From assembly GCA_945901855.1 (NCBI GenBank), contig CAMDLT010000004.1, positions 1 to 64,000 of the forward strand: a DNA stretch of 64,000 bases. Reading direction: 5' to 3'. Under the pieces are notes generated by a model. That model was not told the origin of the DNA, ran no database searches, and was given only the letters and a program-made list of their open reading frames with translations. A program made the translations under genes and the position numbers. Shown here one piece after another: positions 40,527 through 47,524 of the stretch; position 1 is the stretch's first letter, and every line of letters starts with the position of its first letter. The stretch comes from Asaia bogorensis. GTDB lineage: Bacteria > Pseudomonadota > Alphaproteobacteria > CACIAM-22H2.

Positions 40527-41375
40527 ATGAAGCTCGCCAGCGTTCGCATCGGGAAGAAAGAAACCTACGGCGCCATCGTCGCAGGCGGCTTGGTCGATTT
40601 GGGCAAAAAATTCGGCAAAAAATGGCCGACCCTGCGCTTGGCGCTGCTCGGTGGCGGCTTGACCACGCTGAAATCCTACGCCAAGGGCCGCAAGCCCGAC
40701 ATCAAGGACGGCAAATTCGCCTGGGCGCCCGTCATCCCCGACGCCACTCGCATTTTCTGTGCGGGCGTAAATTATCGCGAACATCGCGCCGAAACCGGCC
40801 GCCCCGACACGCAGCATCCGACGATCTTCACGCGCTTCGCCTACACCCAGGTCGGCCACGAGCAGGCGATGCTCAAGCCCGCCGAAAGCGAGCGGCTAGA
40901 TTGGGAAGGCGAACTTGCCATCGTGATCGGCAAGAAGGGTCGGCGCATTGCGCGCGAAAAGGCAATGAGCCATGTCGCGGGCTATGCCTGCTACAACGAC
41001 GGCTCCGTGCGCGATTACCAGCGCCACACCTCGCAATTCACGCCGGGCAAAAATTTCGTCGCGACGGGCGCCTTCGGCCCGTGGCTGGTGACGTCCGACG
41101 AAATGAAGGACATCACGCGCCAGACGCTGACCACGCGCGTCAACGGCGTTGTCAAACAGCAGGCCACGGTCGATATGCTGATCCACGACATCCCGCAGCT
41201 GATTGCCTATATCTCGACCTTCTGCCCGCTCGAACCCGGCGACGTGATCGTCACGGGCACGCCGGGCGGGGTTGGGGCCGCGCGCACGCCGCCCGAATTC
41301 ATGTTTCCGGGCGACACGGTCGAGATCGAAATCACGGGCGTGGGCTTGCTGCGAAACTCGATCAAGGCGGGCTGA
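40527..41375 (+). CDS. Fumarylacetoacetate hydrolase family protein
   Basis: A 282-residue FAH-family enzyme. The metal-binding core is recognisable: FCAGVNYREHRAE near 78, then the acidic ligands in LDWEGELAIVIGKKG (about 124-138) and YACYNDGSVRDYQ near 154, and the C-terminal PGDVIVTGTPGGVG near 236. Members cleave or isomerise beta-diketo acids, e.g. fumarylpyruvate or maleylpyruvate. It faces a gentisate dioxygenase gene tail to tail (23 bases apart), so hydrolysis of a gentisate ring-cleavage product is a reasonable guess, though the opposite strands mean separate transcripts. Confidence 0.9.
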   Translation: MKLASVRIGKKETYGAIVAGGLVDLGKKFGKKWPTLRLALLGGGLTTLKSYAKGRKPDIKDGKFAWAPVIPDATRIFCAGVNYREHRAETGRPDTQHPTIFTRFAYTQVGHEQAMLKPAESERLDWEGELAIVIGKKGRRIAREKAMSHVAGYACYNDGSVRDYQRHTSQFTPGKNFVATGAFGPWLVTSDEMKDITRQTLTTRVNGVVKQQATVDMLIHDIPQLIAYISTFCPLEPGDVIVTGTPGGVGAARTPPEFMFPGDTVEIEITGVGLLRNSIKAG

Positions 41376-41398
41376 CGAACGCGGCGCGCGGGATCGCT

Positions 41399-42445
41399 TC
41401 AAACGTTCCCGCGCATCTCGCGCCACAAGCCAAGCTTCTCCTGAACCGGACGATCGGAGAAAGCGAACAGCACGCAGTCCTGCGACGCGTTGAAGCGCCG
41501 CCACTGCCAGGACGGCACCACAAAAATATCGCGCGGGCCGAACTCGAAACTCTCGAGCCGTCCGCCCGGCGCAAACACGAACAATTTACCGCTGCCTTCG
41601 ATGCAGCTGAACACCGTCGCATCGGTCGACCGGTACGGCGCGCCCGAAAAATTCCGGGGCAGATAGTGCAGCCACGTGCCGATCGTGGGCATCGCCCAGC
41701 CGCCGTCGAGCGGATTGGCGTAGCGCATCGCAAGCCCGTGCCAAGGATCCCAATCTTGCGCGCGACGTAGTTTTTCGAGCACGTCGCGCGTGCGCGCGTA
41801 GGGGTAGTTGAAAACCGGGCTCGCTTTGGAAACGCTTGAGTACCCAAGCGGCAGCAGCCCCTCGCCAAAGCGCGCTTGGCTCTCGCCCGCAGCGCGCGCC
41901 AATGGCTGGACCTCGTCGGCGTACGATTCGGCGAACGACGCTTCGAAAAACCCGACGATGGGGATATCAAGCCCGTCGAGCCAGACCATCGGCTCTCCCG
42001 TTTCGTTGCCATGGTCGTGCCATGTCCACGAGGGCGTGATGACAAAATCGCCGGGCTGCATGAACGTGCGCTCGCCTTCGACGGCCGTGTAAGCCCCGCT
42101 GCCCTCGACCACAAAGCGCAACGCCGATTGCGTGTGGCGGTGGGCGGGCGCCACTTCGCCCGGCAAGATCAGCTGCAAACCCGCATAGAGCGTGTTGGTG
42201 ATGCGCGATTGGCCGACGAGGCCGGGATTTTCGAGGATCAGCACGCGCCGCTCAGCCTCGGCCGCCGAGATCACGCGCCCCGCTTCGAGCACGAAGGGCC
42301 GGATATCGGCATAGCGCCAACAGTGCGCCAATGCTGCCGATTTTGGCTCCTTGGCAACCAGCGCTTTCATTACTTCCCATAGCGGAGCGAGCGACGCCGA
42401 ACCGATGCGCGCATAAAATTCCTGGCGGGCAGGATCGATCGACAT
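41399..42445 (-). CDS. Gentisate 1,2-dioxygenase (bicupin)
   Basis: A 348-residue bicupin Fe(II) ring-cleaving dioxygenase that opens gentisate to maleylpyruvate. The first cupin has the iron histidines in PAHRHTQSALRFVVEG (about 98-113) and WTWHDHGNETGEPMVWLDG (about 138-156). The second cupin (about 255-340) is degenerate, as is usual. The ATG at 42445 has AAAGG nine bases upstream and gives the normal gentisate dioxygenase length; an upstream extension of 17 residues lacks family similarity. 1-Hydroxy-2-naphthoate or salicylate activity cannot be excluded. Confidence 0.87.
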   Translation of the reverse strand: MSIDPARQEFYARIGSASLAPLWEVMKALVAKEPKSAALAHCWRYADIRPFVLEAGRVISAAEAERRVLILENPGLVGQSRITNTLYAGLQLILPGEVAPAHRHTQSALRFVVEGSGAYTAVEGERTFMQPGDFVITPSWTWHDHGNETGEPMVWLDGLDIPIVGFFEASFAESYADEVQPLARAAGESQARFGEGLLPLGYSSVSKASPVFNYPYARTRDVLEKLRRAQDWDPWHGLAMRYANPLDGGWAMPTIGTWLHYLPRNFSGAPYRSTDATVFSCIEGSGKLFVFAPGGRLESFEFGPRDIFVVPSWQWRRFNASQDCVLFAFSDRPVQEKLGLWREMRGNV

Positions 42446-42529
42446 TGCCACGTACCTTTCCGGGTTCGACTGCGCGAGTCTAGCGCCCGCCTCCAATATT
42501 CGCCATGCCCAAGGGCAATCAATTGGACT

Positions 42530-44245
42530 ATGCTTTTTCGAATGCGACAGCCTGCCGATAGCGCCAGCTTCGTCGATCTTTTTACGCCCAAGCTCGTCAC
42601 TGTGCTGCGCGAAGGTTACGGGCTTGCCCAGCTGCGCACCGACGCGATGGCGGGCTTGACGGTCGCCATCGTCGCCTTGCCGCTATCGATGGCGATCGCG
42701 ATCGCGTCGGGTGCCAGCCCGGCGCAAGGGCTTTATACCGCCATCGTCGGCGGATTCGTTGTTTCGGCGCTCGGCGGCAGCCGCTTCCAGATCGGCGGCC
42801 CGGCTGGCGCGTTCATTGTGCTGGTCGCAACCACCGTGGCCACGCATGGGATAGAAGGGCTTGTGCTTGCCACGATGCTCTCGGGGCTGGTGCTTGCTGC
42901 AATCGGGTTCTTGCGCATCGGCACTTACATCAAATTTATCCCCTATCCCGTCACGGTCGGCTTCACGGCCGGCATAGCGGTCATTATCCTGGCCAGTCAG
43001 ATTAAGGATCTGCTCGGGCTCGTATTGAAGACTCCCGAGCCCAACGAATTCGCGCGCAAGCTGCCTGTGCTGTGGGAGGGGCTTGCGACCTTTACCCCTG
43101 CGGCCGTCGCGCTCGCGGCGGCCAGTATCGCCATAATCGTCGGGCTCAAGCGTTTCAAACCGCACTGGCCGGGCATGTTGATCGCGGTTGCGGGCGCCGC
43201 CGTCGCGACGGCTTTTTGGAGCCTACCGGTCGAGACGATCGGCACGCGCTTTGGCGGCATCCCGGAGGGATTTCCGATGCCCGCCTTGCCGCCCGTGACG
43301 CTCGCGAAGATTCTGGCGGTACTGCCCAATGCGGTTTCGTTTGCCTTGCTGGGGGCCATCGAGTCGCTGCTATCGGCCGTGGTCGCCGACGGCATGACGG
43401 GGCGGCGCCATCGTTCGAACTGCGAACTGGTAGCCCAAGGCATTGCAAATGTCGCGTCGGGACTGTTTGGCGGCATTTGCGTGACCGGAACGATCGCGCG
43501 CACGGCAACCAACGTACGCAGCGGCGCGCACGGTCCTGTGGCGGGCATGCTGCACGCGCTGTTTTTGTTGCTGTTCGTGCTGCTGGCGGCACCGCTGGCA
43601 GCCCATATTCCGCTGGCGGCCTTGGCCGGGGTGCTGGCCGTCGTTTCCTGGAACATGGTCGAGCGCCACGCAGTCGCAACCTTGCTGCGCGTCTCGCGCG
43701 GCGACGCGGCCGTTTTGTGCACAACCTTTTTGCTGACCGTTTTTCGCGACCTGACCGAGGGAATCGTCGTCGGTTTTGCGCTCGGCTCGGTACTGTTTAT
43801 CCACCGCATGTCGTTGGTCGCGGGGGTCGAAACCAACACGCCGTTGGTCGCCGAAGATCGCGCCGACGATACGGGCGCTGCCCGCCTGCCCTACGACGAC
43901 AGCCTCGCGTGCGACCGCGACATTGCAGTTTACCGCATCAGCGGCGCGTTCTTTTTCGGCGCTGCCGCATCGATCGGGTCGGTGCTCGACAATATCGGCG
44001 ACGCGCCCAAAGCCCTTGTCGTCGATTTTGCCGCCGTGCCGTTTCTCGATTCGACGGCGGCGCACATGATCGAAGGCTTGGCGCACAAGTGCGCGCGGCG
44101 CGGCGTTACGTTGTGCTTGACCGGCACCTCGCACGACATTCGCCAAACGTTGTTTGTGCTGGGCGTCAAACCGCCCTTGGCAAGCTACGACAAATCCGTC
44201 GAAAACGCCGTCGCCAGTATCCGACGGCAAGCCCCCGGCGCTTAG
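42530..44245 (+). CDS. SulP family anion transporter with STAS domain
   Basis: A 571-residue SLC26/SulP inner-membrane protein. About 14 membrane segments occupy residues 30-430, with the SulP signature region ALPLSMAIAIASGASPAQGL near 44 and GGSRFQIGGPAGAFIVLV. The cytosolic STAS domain covers about 460-560, including ALVVDFAAVPFLDSTAAHMI with the conserved D-S pair. Substrates in the family include sulfate, bicarbonate and dicarboxylates. The ATG at 42530 is used; a second ATG at residue 5 is possible. Its stop overlaps that of a small convergent gene. Confidence 0.9.
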   Translation: MLFRMRQPADSASFVDLFTPKLVTVLREGYGLAQLRTDAMAGLTVAIVALPLSMAIAIASGASPAQGLYTAIVGGFVVSALGGSRFQIGGPAGAFIVLVATTVATHGIEGLVLATMLSGLVLAAIGFLRIGTYIKFIPYPVTVGFTAGIAVIILASQIKDLLGLVLKTPEPNEFARKLPVLWEGLATFTPAAVALAAASIAIIVGLKRFKPHWPGMLIAVAGAAVATAFWSLPVETIGTRFGGIPEGFPMPALPPVTLAKILAVLPNAVSFALLGAIESLLSAVVADGMTGRRHRSNCELVAQGIANVASGLFGGICVTGTIARTATNVRSGAHGPVAGMLHALFLLLFVLLAAPLAAHIPLAALAGVLAVVSWNMVERHAVATLLRVSRGDAAVLCTTFLLTVFRDLTEGIVVGFALGSVLFIHRMSLVAGVETNTPLVAEDRADDTGAARLPYDDSLACDRDIAVYRISGAFFFGAAASIGSVLDNIGDAPKALVVDFAAVPFLDSTAAHMIEGLAHKCARRGVTLCLTGTSHDIRQTLFVLGVKPPLASYDKSVENAVASIRRQAPGA

Positions 44246-44370
44246 CGCGCGGCGGCAACCGACATCATCTCGGGGTTGGTCACAAGCAACGAATCGCTGG
44301 CCGCATCGTGCGCAAACGCCAACGCAGCGATCACGGCAAGCATTGCAACCAGAGCAAAAACGGTAAACAT
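44242..44370 (-). CDS. Small single-pass membrane or secreted protein, 42 residues
   Basis: ATG at 44370 preceded by GGAGAT seven bases upstream, then 42 codons and TAA. The product starts MFTVFALVAMLAVIAALAFA, a single hydrophobic helix that could be a signal peptide or an anchor, followed by the hydrophilic tail HDAASDSLLVTNPEMMSVAAAR. Coding evidence is the good ribosome site, the uninterrupted frame and the sensible membrane topology; no family is recognised. It is convergent with the SulP gene, the two stops sharing TTAG. Confidence 0.55.
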   Translation of the reverse strand: MFTVFALVAMLAVIAALAFAHDAASDSLLVTNPEMMSVAAAR

Positions 44371-44750
44371 CGAAATCTCCAAAGCCGACGGTCATATCCA
44401 TCGTGCAACCCGAATATGTGCCCTCGCGCGCCGTTTTTTCATTGCAAAGGCCGAAATGAAGAATTGCATAAAAAGCATGGCTAACTGCTTTGGAATTGCA
44501 AATAAGGCATATCTGTGGCCGAAAATTCATTGTTCAGCCACAAAGTGGCCCGAATAAAGCCGTTGGCGCCGCGTTATATGGGCATATCAGCGGACATTCA
44601 TGTTGCGATCGCGCACGCAAAAATCCGTTGAACTGCCGGCCCAGGGGACACCCGGACTCCTCTCCTTGGCCGGTCACTTGCGCGAAGGCGGGTTGCGAGC
44701 CCGGATGTACGGTTCGCACCCGCCCCTTTTTTTTCGCTAAACTGCTGTCC
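44371..44750. other. Intergenic region between the small gene and ccmA
   Basis: A 380-base gap with no credible gene. The left half (44371-44560) is AT-rich for this genome and holds ATTGCA three times (44441, 44463, 44495); it must contain the promoter of the small minus-strand gene. TTATAT at 44574-44579 could be a minus-10 box for the ccm transcript, without a good minus-35. The right third folds as two hairpins: CCGGCC with AGG (44636-44645) against CCT and GGCCGG (44664-44673), then the terminator at 44687-44734. Confidence 0.6.
44687..44734 (+). terminator. Intrinsic terminator hairpin just upstream of ccmA
   Basis: GGCGGGT (44687-44693) pairs with ACCCGCC (44718-44724); GCGA with TCGC; G with U; CC with GG; one T is bulged and the loop is nine bases. 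Eight T follow (44727-44734). The ccmA ATG comes only 16 bases later, so the element either ends a short RNA from the gap or attenuates the ccm operon. Confidence 0.75.
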
Positions 44751-45383
44751 ATGACGTTTGATTCGCAAGCCGGTTTGATCGGGCAAGCGCTCGCCTGCGA
44801 GCGTGGCGGGCGGTTGGTGTTCTCCAAGCTCGATTTTGCGTTTGGCCCCGGCACGCTTGTCGTGCTGCGCGGTGCCAATGGGGCCGGCAAATCGAGCTTG
44901 CTCCGCGTGCTTGCAGGATTGCTGGTCCAAGCGCATGGGACGCTGTCGTGGCATGGAGCGGATATTGGCGACGATCCGGCCGAGCATCGCGCACGTGTGC
45001 AGTATATTGGCCACCAAGATGCGCTAAAGCCGACGCTGACGCCAGGAGAGCATCTGCGCTTCCATGCCGCCTTGTACGGCGCCCGAAACCGCAATATTGA
45101 AAATGCGCTTGCCGCTTTTGGCCTCGAGAAATTGGCGCAAACCCCGACCCGATTTTTGAGCCAGGGGCAAAAACGGCGCGTTGCGCTAGCCCGGCTGTGC
45201 GTCGTGCCCGCCGCCATCTGGCTGCTCGACGAACCCAGCAACGGGCTCGATGCGCCCTCGGTCGAACGGCTGGGCGCGGCGATCGCGCAAAAACGCGCGG
45301 GCGGCGGCATCGTGGTAGCCGCAACGCATCTCGATTTTCCAGGTACCGATGCGCGCACGCTGGTGCTGGATGGGCGCACATGA
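44751..45383 (+). CDS. ccmA: Haem exporter / cytochrome c maturation ATP-binding protein CcmA
   Basis: CcmA is the ATPase of the CcmABCD complex that uses ATP to release holo-CcmE. The 210-residue protein has Walker A GANGAGKSS near 42, a Q-loop in IGHQDALKP, the signature LSQGQKRRVALARL near 135 and Walker B WLLDEPSNGLD near 160. The ATG at 44751 lacks a clear Shine-Dalgarno sequence and directly follows a terminator hairpin. Its stop overlaps ccmB (ATGA). Confidence 0.95.
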   Translation: MTFDSQAGLIGQALACERGGRLVFSKLDFAFGPGTLVVLRGANGAGKSSLLRVLAGLLVQAHGTLSWHGADIGDDPAEHRARVQYIGHQDALKPTLTPGEHLRFHAALYGARNRNIENALAAFGLEKLAQTPTRFLSQGQKRRVALARLCVVPAAIWLLDEPSNGLDAPSVERLGAAIAQKRAGGGIVVAATHLDFPGTDARTLVLDGRT

Positions 45384-46045
45384 ACGCAGCGCTCGCTTTG
45401 GTCGCCCGCGATCTGCGTCTTGCGTTGCGCAATGTCGGCGAAACGCTGACGGTACTTGCGTTTTTTGTTGTCGCCGCGACGTTGTTTCCGTTCGGCATCG
45501 GGCCGGAGCCGCAAATCTTGGCCCGCGTTGCGGTCGGCATCGTGTGGGTCGTCGCCCTGCTCGCAAGCCTGCTGCCGCTCGAACGGCTGTTTCAGGCCGA
45601 AGCGGACGATGGCGGGCTCGAACAATTGCTGCTTGCACCGGCTCCGCTCGAATTGCTGGCCCTCGGCAAATGCGCCGCATTGTGGGTCACGACAGGTCTG
45701 CCTTTGGTCTTGCTGTCGCCGTTGGTGGCTTTGATGCTGCAACTGCCCGACGAAGGATACGCGGTTTTGCTGGCAAGCCTGCTACTTGGCACGCCGAGCC
45801 TCGCTCTGATGGGCGGGATTGGCGCCGCGCTCTCGGTGGGGGCGCGCAAAGGCGGCGCATTGCTGGCATTGATCGTGCTGCCGCTGTTGATTCCGGTGCT
45901 GATTTTTGCCGTCGCGGCCGTCGAAGCGCAGATTGCAGGACTGAGTCCCCGCCCGCATTTGTTCTTGTTGGCGGGATTGGCGGTCTTTTCGCTGACGATC
46001 GCACCCTTTGCGATGGCGGCATCCTTGCGCCAAGCAGGCGCTTAA
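45380..46045 (+). CDS. ccmB: Cytochrome c maturation permease CcmB
   Basis: A 221-residue inner-membrane protein with six hydrophobic helices, partner of CcmA and CcmC. Family sequences include ALVARDLRLALRNVGETL at the N-terminus, LLPLERLFQAEADDGGLEQL near 55 (typically LLsLerlFq.DyeDGsLE), and TPSLALMGGIGAALSVGARKGG near 135. The start overlaps ccmA; 79 bases follow before ccmC. Confidence 0.95.
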   Translation: MNAALALVARDLRLALRNVGETLTVLAFFVVAATLFPFGIGPEPQILARVAVGIVWVVALLASLLPLERLFQAEADDGGLEQLLLAPAPLELLALGKCAALWVTTGLPLVLLSPLVALMLQLPDEGYAVLLASLLLGTPSLALMGGIGAALSVGARKGGALLALIVLPLLIPVLIFAVAAVEAQIAGLSPRPHLFLLAGLAVFSLTIAPFAMAASLRQAGA

Positions 46046-46124
46046 CGCCACATTCTTGCCGCGTTTGATATGGAAATTGCCGCAGTCCTGAGCAATATAT
46101 CTGTACAAGGAGAAGTGAGCTGTC

Positions 46125-46871
46125 TTGAACTGGCATCGCTTTGCAAGTCCGGCGAATTTCAAACGCCTGTCCGATCGCGTCCTGCCTTGGTTCACAGGCG
46201 GTGCAGCGCTGTGCTTGGTAACAGGCCTGTATCTCGCCTTGTTCGAATCGCCGCCCGACTATCAGCAAGGCGAAAGCGTGCGCATCATGTACGTGCACGT
46301 TCCTTCGGCGTGGATGGCCATGTTCGTCTATGCGAATTTGGCGCTCGCAGCGGCGGCTTCGCTTGTCTGGCGCCATCCGCTGGCGGACGTCGCGGGCCGC
46401 GCGATGGCGCCCGTCGGCGCCGCCTTCACTTTTTTGTGCCTTGTCACGGGCTCGCTTTGGGGCAAACCAATGTGGGGCACGTGGTGGGTATGGGATGCGC
46501 GCCTTACTTCCGTGCTGATCCTGTTCTTCGTCTATATCGGCTACATGGCGCTCAATTCCGCATTCGACGACGATACGCGCGGCGCGCGCGCGTCAGCGAT
46601 CTTGGCCTTGGTGGGCGCGATCAATCTGCCGATCGTCAAATTCTCAGTCGATTGGTGGAACACGCTGCATCAACCGGCGTCGGTTGCCAAGCTCGATGGC
46701 CCCAGTATCCACGCGTCGATGCTAACACCCTTGCTGCTTATGGCGCTCGGTTTCACGCTATTGTTTTTTGCGCTGGCGATCGTGCGCATGCGCGCGGGCC
46801 TCATCGAGCGGCGCTTGGCGATGCTTGCGTACGCGCGCACGTCCGATGCAAGCGTGCCGGAGCGGGCCTGA
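46125..46871 (+). CDS. ccmC: Haem-handling protein CcmC
   Basis: CcmC loads haem onto CcmE at the periplasmic face. The 248-residue six-helix protein has the WWD-type tryptophan-rich loop WGTWWVWDARLTSVL near 119 and flanking haem-ligand histidines in MYVHVPSAWMAM (near 58) and PSIHASML (near 190). It appears to start with TTG at 46125; AGGAG lies 12 bases upstream, a long spacing, and no in-frame ATG is available before the first helix. A weak start after a 79-base gap may lower its translation. Its last base overlaps ccmD. Confidence 0.93.
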   Translation: MNWHRFASPANFKRLSDRVLPWFTGGAALCLVTGLYLALFESPPDYQQGESVRIMYVHVPSAWMAMFVYANLALAAAASLVWRHPLADVAGRAMAPVGAAFTFLCLVTGSLWGKPMWGTWWVWDARLTSVLILFFVYIGYMALNSAFDDDTRGARASAILALVGAINLPIVKFSVDWWNTLHQPASVAKLDGPSIHASMLTPLLLMALGFTLLFFALAIVRMRAGLIERRLAMLAYARTSDASVPERA

Positions 46872-47026
46872 TGGACGGCTACTTCGCTATGGGTGGCTAT
46901 GCCGGCTTCGTTTGGCCCGCCTATGCTTTGACGGCTGCACTGCTGACAGGCTTGGTAGTTTCGAGCGTGCGCAAACTCAAAGCGCTCGAACGCGACTTGG
47001 CCGCACTCGAAGGCGACGAAGAATGA
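46871..47026 (+). CDS. ccmD: Haem exporter protein CcmD
   Basis: A 51-residue single-pass protein that joins CcmABC and helps release holo-CcmE. It has the family start GGYAGFVWPAYALT, one membrane helix (about 13-33) and a charged cytosolic tail, VRKLKALERDLAAL. Its ATG uses the last base of the ccmC stop, and its stop overlaps ccmE (ATGA). Confidence 0.92.
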   Translation: MDGYFAMGGYAGFVWPAYALTAALLTGLVVSSVRKLKALERDLAALEGDEE

Positions 47027-47517
47027 AACTCCCCAAAGCGCGCGCGGCCAAACGCCGTCGCATGGCGGTACTTCTGCTGGCGGGCCTCGGCCTTGGCACG
47101 GCGGCCGCACTGACCCTGACCGCGTTCGACGACCATCTGGTATTTTTCCATACGCCCAGCGACATTGCGGCCAGCAAGGTGCCGCTCGACCGCCAGATGC
47201 GCATCGGCGGCCTGGTCGAAGTCGGCTCGCTGGAGCGCGTGACCGGTACGCCCGAGGTGCGCTTTCGCGTGACCGACCTCGAACACGCGGTCGCAGTCGC
47301 ATATGTGGGTGTGCTGCCCGATCTGTTTCGCGAAGGCCAGGGCGTAGTCGCCAACGGCAAACTTGCCGCCGACGGCACGTTCCGAGCGCGCGAAGTACTG
47401 GCCCGCCACGACGAAAATTACATGCCACCGGAGGTCGCCGAGGCACTCAAACGCTCGGGCCGCTGGAACGAAACGATGGGTGCAGGCACCGCACCACCGA
47501 ACTCGCAAGCGAGGTAG
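47023..47517 (+). CDS. ccmE: Periplasmic haem chaperone CcmE
   Basis: A 164-residue haem chaperone. A basic cytosolic start (RAAKRRRMAV) is followed by one anchor helix (about 14-34), then the OB-fold periplasmic domain with MRIGGLVEVGSLER near 60. The covalent haem site is the histidine of VLARHDENYMPPEV near residue 128, with tyrosine four residues on as axial ligand. The C-terminal tail is short and flexible. Confidence 0.95.
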   Translation: MKLPKARAAKRRRMAVLLLAGLGLGTAAALTLTAFDDHLVFFHTPSDIAASKVPLDRQMRIGGLVEVGSLERVTGTPEVRFRVTDLEHAVAVAYVGVLPDLFREGQGVVANGKLAADGTFRAREVLARHDENYMPPEVAEALKRSGRWNETMGAGTAPPNSQAR

Positions 47518-47524
47518 ACATCCA

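Noticed and set aside
44630..44734. Fragment of a group II intron or another known structured RNA
   Set aside because: GTACGGTTC resembles the intron domain V end, but the rest of domain V is absent and the stem is simply a terminator. No SRP RNA, 6S or tmRNA signature could be matched.
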